Shown here piece after piece: positions 24,401 through 33,400 of a stretch of 64,000 nucleotides of DNA (the stretch's first letter is position 1; each line of letters starts with the position of its first letter). The translations under genes were made by a program, and so were the position numbers. The DNA comes from Limnoperna fortunei (taxonomy: Eukaryota; Mollusca; Bivalvia; Mytilida; Modiolidae), in contig OX104114.1 of NCBI GenBank assembly GCA_944474755.1, forward strand, positions 28,419,220 to 28,483,219. Direction: 5' to 3'. The notes under the pieces are model-generated. The model was not told where the DNA came from. It ran no database searches and saw only the letters and a program-made list of their open reading frames with translations.

Positions 24401-27400
24401 CTCGACCTTGACCTCAATTTCACGGTCCAGCGACTACGTTAAAGTTTTTGGGTTACGACAGTTCCTCTGTAACTACACATGGTAGGATGACAATATTTGG
24501 TATATAGGTTGCTGATGAATAGTACATGACTGTCTGGTAGGTGCCATTTGACCTTGACCTCAATTTCACGGTCCAGTGACTACGTTGAAGTTTTTAGGTT
24601 ACTGCTGTTCCCCTGTAACCAAGCATGGTAGGATGACAATATTTGGTATATAGGTTGCTGATGAATAGTAAATGATTGTCTGGTAGGTGTCACCTGACCT
24701 TGACCTCAATTTAACGGTTCAGCGACTTCGTTAATGTTTTTGTATAAGGACAGTTCCTCTGTAACTATTCATAGTATGGTGACAATAATTGGTATACAGG
24801 CCGCTGCTCATAATTAATGCTATTTACGTAATGCTTATGATGAAATTTTTTTTCGTTACTGATGCGGAATTCAGGCGAGACGTTTTTCTGTGTCCACACT
24901 TGTTTTTCATAACTCTCATAAGTTACAGAGCCAGATATCAAGGAGCATTAACTCACAGTAACTTGCTACTTCTTGATTAGGCAAAAGTATGTCTGTAATT
25001 GGCAATTATATAATTTTTGATGGACTGAAACTTTGAAAACTTTCTCCTGAAATAACAAGCCTAATTGATAGTATCTTGCAAGGTGTATTGTGTGAGCTTT
25101 TTACCAAAATTCCCCTTTTTATGCTTATCTGTCAATAATCATGTCCATGAGAAATTCTTTATTCTGATTGGCTGAAAAAAATTTAAATTGTTATCTGAAA
25201 CTACAAGACTTGTGGGTTGTACCTTTTAATTTTTAATTGTAGCATTTCAGGATTGATTTGTTTGAATGGTGTTTAATGCCATTTCAGCAATTTGTTCAGC
25301 AATATCCTGCATCAGTTTTTATAAGGTATTGAAGCAAAGAAGGTCCTTTACACAAAAATTGTCTTTGAGAAAGGTCTTACATTAAAAAAAGTCTTAAACA
25401 ACAAGTCAAAATGAAAATTATTTTTTTCAAAATGGTTCGTGTGAATGCTTTACATAATTTTTGTCTCGCCTGCGACGAAAGTCGCTTGAGGCGAGACATA
25501 TGTATGGGAATCCGGCGGCGGCGGCGGCGGCGTAAACACTTGACATCTTGCTTCATATCTTTGTAAGCCCAAGCCCTAGGTCCATCAAATTTGGTCCAGA
25601 GGTAGCTTATGATGAGTACTTGCCAGTCAGTCACCTGTCACCTGACCTTGACCTCAATTTCACGGTCCAGCGACTACGTTAAAGTTTTTGGGTTACGACA
25701 GTTCCTCTGTAACTACGCATGGTAGGATGACAATATTTGGTGTATAGATTGCTGATGACTAGTACATGACTGTCTGGTAGGTGTCACCTGACCTTGACCT
25801 CAATTTCACGGTCCAGCGACTACGTTAAAGTTTTTGGGTTACGACAGTTCCTCTGTAACTACGCATGGTAGGATGACAATATTTGGTGTATAGGTTGCTG
25901 ATGACTAGTACATGACTGTCTGGTAGGTGTCACTTGACCTTGACCTCAATTTCACGGTCCAGCGACTACGTTAAAGTTTTTGGGTTAAGACAGTTCCTCT
26001 GTAACTACGCATGGTAGGATGACAATATTTGGTGTATAGGTTGCTGATGACTAGTACATGACTGTCTGGTAGGTGTCACCTGACCTTGACCTCAATTTCA
26101 CGGTCCAGCGACTATGTTAAAGTTTTTGGGTTACGACAGTTCCTCTGTAACTACGCATGGTAGGATGACAATATTTGGTGTATAGGTTGCTGATGACTAG
26201 TACATGACTGTCTGGTAGGTGTCACCTGACCTTGACCTCAATTTCACGGTCCAGCGACTACGTTAAAGTTTTTGGGTTACGACAGTTCCTCTGTAACTAC
26301 GCATGGTAGGATGACAATATTTGGTGTATAGGTTGCTGATGACTAGTACATGACTGTCTGGTAGGTGTCACCTGACCTTGACCTCAATTTCACGGTCCAG
26401 CGACTACGTTAAAGTTTTTGGGTTACGATAGTTCCTCTGTAACTACGCATGGTAGGATGACAATATTTGGTGTATAGGTTGCTGATGAATAGTACATGAC
26501 TGTCTGGTAGGTTCCACCTGACCTTGACCTCAATTTAACGGTCCAGCGACTACGTTAAAGTTTTTGGGTTATGGCTGTTCCCACTGTAACAATGCAGGGT
26601 ATGGTGACAATATTTTGTATACAGGCCGCTGCTGATATTTAATGCTATTTACGTAATGCTTATGACGAAATTTATTTTTGTTACTGATGCGGAATGCAGG
26701 CGAGACGTTTTTCTGTGTCCACACTTGTCTTATTTGGTGCTGGTCTGACTTTCAAGATGAAGATACATTTTTATTGGTGATCACCAGCTATGTAGATGAG
26801 TGGTTAAAAGTCTCTAAAGCCACAGTAGTAATATAATAAACCTTTTCTTTTATGTCTTCATTTGGAAACAAAATGTATTATGCAAGGAAACTCATTGAAA
26901 ATTTCAAGAGATAACTCCTTTTTAGACTGTGTATTGTATGTCATGTTGGTCTACATGTAACAACAGGACCTCTCAAGCGAATTTTGTTTGGTTCAGGCCA
27001 TTTAAAGTTATTTGAACAAATGCCAGGCACAAAAAACGTTAAAGGTTAAAATAAAATTGCATTGGAATGGTACTGCCAGACATATGAATGTAAATATGCA
27101 ATATTAGCTATTCTCATTTGAAGGTCATTTCAGTCTATCTCTAAAACTTTCAAATATTGTTTATTAATATTGTGAACAAAGATAATGATTATGATACAAT
27201 TGTAAAAATATCAATCGAGAGCTGACACTAATGATATGAAATTAGTAAATATGTTTTATGATATGACAGAATAATAATTGGTTGTTGTAATGAGAATTAT
27301 TACATGCAAAACATCATTAAAAATATTTCAAGAAATCATATTTCATATTTGACTTTATTGGAATACACTGCAGACAAACTAATATTTGTTGTTGACATTT

Positions 27401-30400
27401 TCCTGGTTATATAAATGGTCTTTCTACATGAATTTAATGATCACATCATAGCATTGTTAGTAACATAATCTTTAGCCCTGTTGTATTGCTATTGATTTAT
27501 ACATCTCTGTAAACCGAAAAGCCATAAATTTATGAAATTAAAAAAATTCCAACACTAATGATCTTGCAGTACTGAACTGTTTACTTAAGCAGGATTTGAA
27601 GTGAAGATTTAAAAGCTTCCCACCCACATTTCACAAATACCAACCAGAGTATGTAGCATGTGATCTACAAGTGATGTCTGACACAATTGAGGTCAATTAA
27701 ATGATGATATGTTTAGGAAAGTAGACATAAGTTTATAATAGATCCACTGCCAAGATACTTTTATTGATGATTTTTTTATGTAATGGTTATGTAACTACTG
27801 ATACCAGCAATTTGTCCTCAAATAAAAAATTCCCTGCCAACATCACCACTGAATGGAACACCCCAACTCAAATTTTAGGTCCATTTACCAAAGTCAGCCT
27901 ATTTAAATGTGTGCACAATTGATTAAAGAATAGAAAAGATTTTTTTTTGCATCAAATGCTTAAGATAAAATGGTAATTTTCTGCAGACAAAAACTCATCA
28001 ATGATGGGTTAATTAAGGCCAGCCAACATCCCAAGGTGATTCATGTCATGTCTGTAGCTTGATACTATTAATTATTGTTTGTGTACATCAAAGAATTTTT
28101 ACAAATCATCAATAAAAGTAATTGTCATATTGTCACTATATTAAATGTTAACTGTATGAATTTGTAAGGGGAGGGGGTGTATCCTTGGTGTCAGGGGAGG
28201 GGTGTATCCTTGGTGTCAGGCGAGGGGTGTATCCTTGGTGTAAGAGGAGGGGGTGTATCCTTGGTGTCAGGGGAGGGGGTGTATCCTTGGTGTCAGGGGA
28301 GGGGGTGTATCCTTGGTGTCAGGGGAGGGGGTGTATCCTTGGTGTCAGGGGAGGGGGTGTATCCTTGGTGTCAGGGGAGGGAGTGTATCCTTGGTGTCAG
28401 GGGAGGGGGTGTATCCTTGGTGTCAGGGGAGGGAGTGTATCCTTGGTGTAAGGGGAGGGGGTGTATCCTTGGTGTCAGGTTAGAGCATTTTAATTACCAT
28501 AATTGATATCTTTTTACCACATTTGTTTAAATTTTGCATTAAGGTATCCGACCCATAATTAAAGTCACCGTTCAATTTTATTTTTCGACCAAGAAATACA
28601 CCTTTATTAAATCAATGTATTGCCAATTAATGATACCAATTAAATATATTGCTTTAATTTGAGTCAATGTAACAGTTTTAAGCAAAACAAGTTGGTTCCT
28701 CAAATCGTATTTCCGATGTTTGCCGAAATTTACCGAAGTCTGCTCCATTGAAAAGCAATGCACATCCGGGACATCAAATATGATCACGTGGTCAATTATG
28801 GTCCGGATACCTTAATTTGTAAATTCATAGAAATCACATGTGTACCCTTTAGAAGTTATATGCATAAGAATCCTGTTGGGGTTCTCACTATTCTATTCTG
28901 ACCTCCTTTCCCAAGAATTACAAGTTGCCATGATATAATTTTAAAAAAAATACTCAAGGTTTTGTTAAAACATCACTCAATCAAAATAAACAGATTCCAT
29001 TTTATGCATTTTTGCTTCCTTCACAAAAAGTGCTTGTTTGCATAAATAAAAGTTATTTCCTTACTGTTTCTGATCACACAAAATATGGAGTGGTTATGTT
29101 GGGTTTTTTTTTAAAGTCAATTCAAAGAAACATTTTTGTTTAAAAAAAAATGTTGAAAAATATTTTTTTACATTTTTTTAAATGCTTTGTTCCTAATACA
29201 TAGGGGCAAATATTTGGTGGGTCATACTGGGAACACCAAACTAATACCAATAATTTTTTAGGAATGGCCTTGTTAGCTACTTACCTGGTAACTGTTTCAA
29301 GTAATTATTTTCAGCTAAAAAGAAATATTGATACAAGTCCACAAAAACACAATAAGATTGTTAAGCGGTTTGCAGTGTTCCTGACCTATATATTTATAAA
29401 TTGATCGTAAACATTAGTGTTCTTTCAGCTTTAACATTTCTTATTGCTTTGGAAGTATAATTTGAGGCGTCTTAAAATCATTGCATTGGATTAAATTTTA
29501 GATAGGTAATTGTCATAATATTTACAAAATTCAAGATTTATCTCCCATTTAAGGAATGAAACTACACCAATCAATAGTGAACTGTGATGCATATCATTTC
29601 TTAGAAAAAAGGCAGACGAAAATAATTGAAACATGCTGAGACTGTCATTAAAGATCTTTACCATCTGTCATCCTTACATGGATAAATAATGATAATTATC
29701 GAAAGATAATTTTCCTGTTCAAGGGGAAAAGTGACTAACGAATATGAAAAAACAATACTATACAGGCTGTGTAAATTATTACAGGATGCTGAACAATGAC
29801 GTATGTTATGATGTTCACTAATAGCGTAAACAACTGGTTTATAATTACATTTATCAAACATGTCTGGAAACTTTGCCAAAAGGGACTATAGATTTGCACT
29901 CTGTCCACCAGTCCGGAACAACCATGATGAATTACAGATTAAGTTTGATAACCTTCCGGTCTAACAATCTTTGAGGAAATTCTGTCTCTTGAACTTTATT
30001 TTCTAAAAAAATTAGTTTCCCTTAACTGTTTTTTTCTGAACATTTGCAGATACTGAGCTAACATTTGGTATACGAGTCAGCCATTATGAGATCATGTTTG
30101 AATGTTGCTGTGTCTAATGATTTTTGTCGAAATTATGGCCCCTTGACAGAATTTTTTTTTTTTATTTAATTTTTGTTTTTTCATAAAGTTTTCCAGTCCA
30201 GACTTCTTTCTAATTGCTTGCAGATATATAAACTTAGTATGTGATTCAACCACCATTAGTTATAGATCAAATTTAAATGTTTTCTGGTGAAATGATTTTT
30301 GTCAAAGTTATGGCCCTTGACTTAGCAATCCTCATGTGTTCTTATTAAAAACAGGATTAAAAATGAGGTTGTCAGAATAAAAATAATTATTCCCAGTTTT

Positions 30401-33400
30401 GTTGTGTTTATTGAATGTCAGCCTGAAATACCTACTTCTCCACACTACTGCCATTTACAAAATATAGGCTTTTTTTTTCATTCAGAATGGTAATTTTTTT
30501 TTACAGATATATAGGAGAGTTACTCTCAGACTCGGAGGCAGATAGCAGAGAGGATGACTCTTACTTATTTGACTTGGATAATAGAGTAAGATTTTTTCAT
30601 AGAACGTCTGTGAACAAATATAAAACTACCAAAAGTATCTCCTAGTATGCATTACAAAGATGGGAGTAATATGCACATTTATACACATATTTCCTAAATG
30701 TCTAACATGAATCGTTTATTACCTTGAATGTCTGAGGAAATAATGAAAGAGATGTTCATAAAATGTGACAACAAAGCTTCAGTTCTTCATCAGTGTGACA
30801 GACTAATTGATAGACTGGTTGTTGGTTGTGAGCAGTAATATAGATATATTTAAGGGGAGAACAAGTAAACTATAAAATTATTCAGGAAAAGTGATGTACA
30901 AGTTAGAAGACAATTTTAACTAAAATTGCAAAAGTATATGATGTTGGGTATAGATAGATGACGAGCCCACTGTCTGTCATGTATTGTTTTCTCTAAGCAC
31001 AGATAAGACCCAGTCCTAGGGATTTTTAAGGGTTTCCTGGATGCAGTTGACATTCATAATTAACTATTGTGTGGCACTGCAGTCCTCAAGTTTGTCAATC
31101 GAAACCCGTTTAAACATTGCTCAGTTAACTAGACTTCCCTTTCTGACAATCAAATGTTGCATGCTTTTAAACATGTTTATATACATGTAAGTATGTGATA
31201 ATGGATAAGTTTGATTTATGTATTGTTGTTCCAGGATGGGGACACTTACTGTATAGATGCCAGGAGGTATGGTAATATTAGCAGGTTTATCAACCATTTG
31301 TGTGAACCAAACATCATTCCTGTCAAAGTATTTGTGGACCATCAAGATCTGAGGTTTCCAAGAATATGTTTCTTCTCATCCAGAGATATCAAAGCTAATG
31401 AAGAGTTGGGGTGAGTGTTACCTTATATGTTATTCTTAGTTCACAACTGTGCTGACAGGAAGCATACTTTTGTTTGTTTGTTTGTTTGTTTGAATGGTGT
31501 TTTAATGACACTTTCAGCAATTTTCAGCTATACAGGGCTTTCAATAGAAGCCGGAAGGCGGCGGATTTCTACGCCTATATCAAGAAACTTGCCGGCTACT
31601 TTTTTTCAAAGTGTACCTTTAAAAATCGGCAAATTTTTTTATTTGTTAAAAATTGTGATGTCAACACTTAGGGGTTTTCCTATTTCTATTTTAAAACTTC
31701 CTCTTTATCCACGACTTCTGGCGGAAACGGTCTGGGTCTCCACTGAATTGTAACTAAGAGTAAAGGGAGATCGAGGAAACCAGTTGAAAGCATTCCAAAA
31801 ACAATCCGTAAGGAGATTTGTGATTGGCTAAAGGACGTTCTATTTTTAATGTTTATAAAATGTGAAAATGAAAGATGAAACGAAGGCAAACAGACCTAAG
31901 TCCAGGCCTCACCAGACTGGGCGAAGAGGGCGACAAAGTCGCCCTATTGGGACCTGAAGTCGCCCTACGGCGCCTCAAAAGCGAAATCGATGTCGATCGC
32001 CCGGTTATTTCCCTCAAGTCGCCCGATGGTTCACAGAAGATACTTGTTTATGATATGTTCCCAATTATTCACCCAGACTTCCAATTTATCAGTAAATGTG
32101 TAAATTCCAATAAAAAACGGCAATCAATATGCGTATTTAATATTTTTTCAAAGGATTTATGTCTTTCAACTGGATTACGCGCCATTTGTTTATTTACCAG
32201 ATGTGACTAATTACCGGAAGTGAACAACGAATCAAAGTAAAGTACAACGGCCCATAATGAAAAATCGTAATTCTTTTTATGAAGAAACATTTTCAATTGG
32301 TTTCAATTATTGTATTTTAACAATTTTCTTTGATAAATATATGACTGCACTTGAAAGAATAAAGATGTATAGTAATTATTGACATCATGATAAGTTCTGT
32401 AGATGGGTGTCCCATGAAGCAATTTTGATCAGCACAAATTTGTCCAAGTGGAAGTGTGCTGAACAGAAGAATTATTTCTGGGTTTAATGTTATGTTATTT
32501 TATCTATCTTCTTTGAAAATTTTGCTCAGGTGTATATTCATGTTTGATGAATGGGAACAGTAGCAGCGATTAAAAAATATTTTTTAATGCAATAAACCTT
32601 GTCAAACGCTCCCGAATTCCTCTTGAAACATTTGGCATTGATAAATGTGGACATTATGTGTCAAAATGTGTTTAAATAGAATAGATTCACTCAAACTTTA
32701 TCTTTGTTTGTTTTCATGAAACAACATTCATGTCATGACTATCATATGCTTGCTGTGATAAAATTTTCTACCATATTGCCATAAATACTTATACATTTTG
32801 ACATACATTTTAACATGAAAAATAAAAAACAGGAAAGATTTGATATGGTTTAATATCCAAATCAGCAAACACTGAAACAAATTGAATGAATGATTGAATT
32901 GGATACAGACTAGCTATCAAAAGAGAAAGAAAACTGGGCATATCACTTTATTGAATACAAATGATATCATGATAATCATAAATGACAATTACATAAGAAA
33001 CCTATTCACTTGAACAAAATGCAAGAAACATGCAAAAAATGGGAAAAAAAGACACAAAAATTATCATCCAAAAGACTGAAAATAAGTCTTGGGACACTGC
33101 CAGAATGCAGGATTTTGCGTCTAGTACCCCAGAGCTTCCCCCCAGACCCCCGGCCTGTGGACTCGGGTTGCCTACTTTTATTTTTTTTCCTTCTACTTCA
33201 AAAGTTATTGAAAGCCCTGGCTATATCATGGTGTCCAGTTTTTATTGGGGGAGGAAGCCATTGTACCTGGGGAGAACCCCGACCTGTGGTAGGAAAACTG
33301 GCAATCCTTGTCAATTAAGATTGGAGTCGAGTACACAATGCTTGCAGTGAGAATCGAACCCGCAATCTCAGTGTTTACAGACCACGTGATCAATAGTAGA

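Larger units (their letters stand above)
21559..30506 (+). other. EHMT intron 18 (8.9 kb), repeat-laden
   Basis: Separates the two halves of the SET domain. Contains C copy 2, E copies 2 and 3, a SINE tail near 25.26 kb, a 27-bp minisatellite, a TTAA-ended MITE and G copy 3. The stretches 22833-23486, 26730-28160 and 28816-29867 show only AT-rich sequence with no gene or named repeat. Confidence 0.7.

Noticed and set aside
28177..28506. Overlapping ORFs with repeated [12 protein letters not shown] peptides
   Set aside because: They are products of the 27-bp minisatellite being stop-free in all frames; there is no exon or start context.
31875..32210. 111-codon ORF as a gene
   Set aside because: It sits in the family D repeat and is not kept open in the copy at 10.4 kb.
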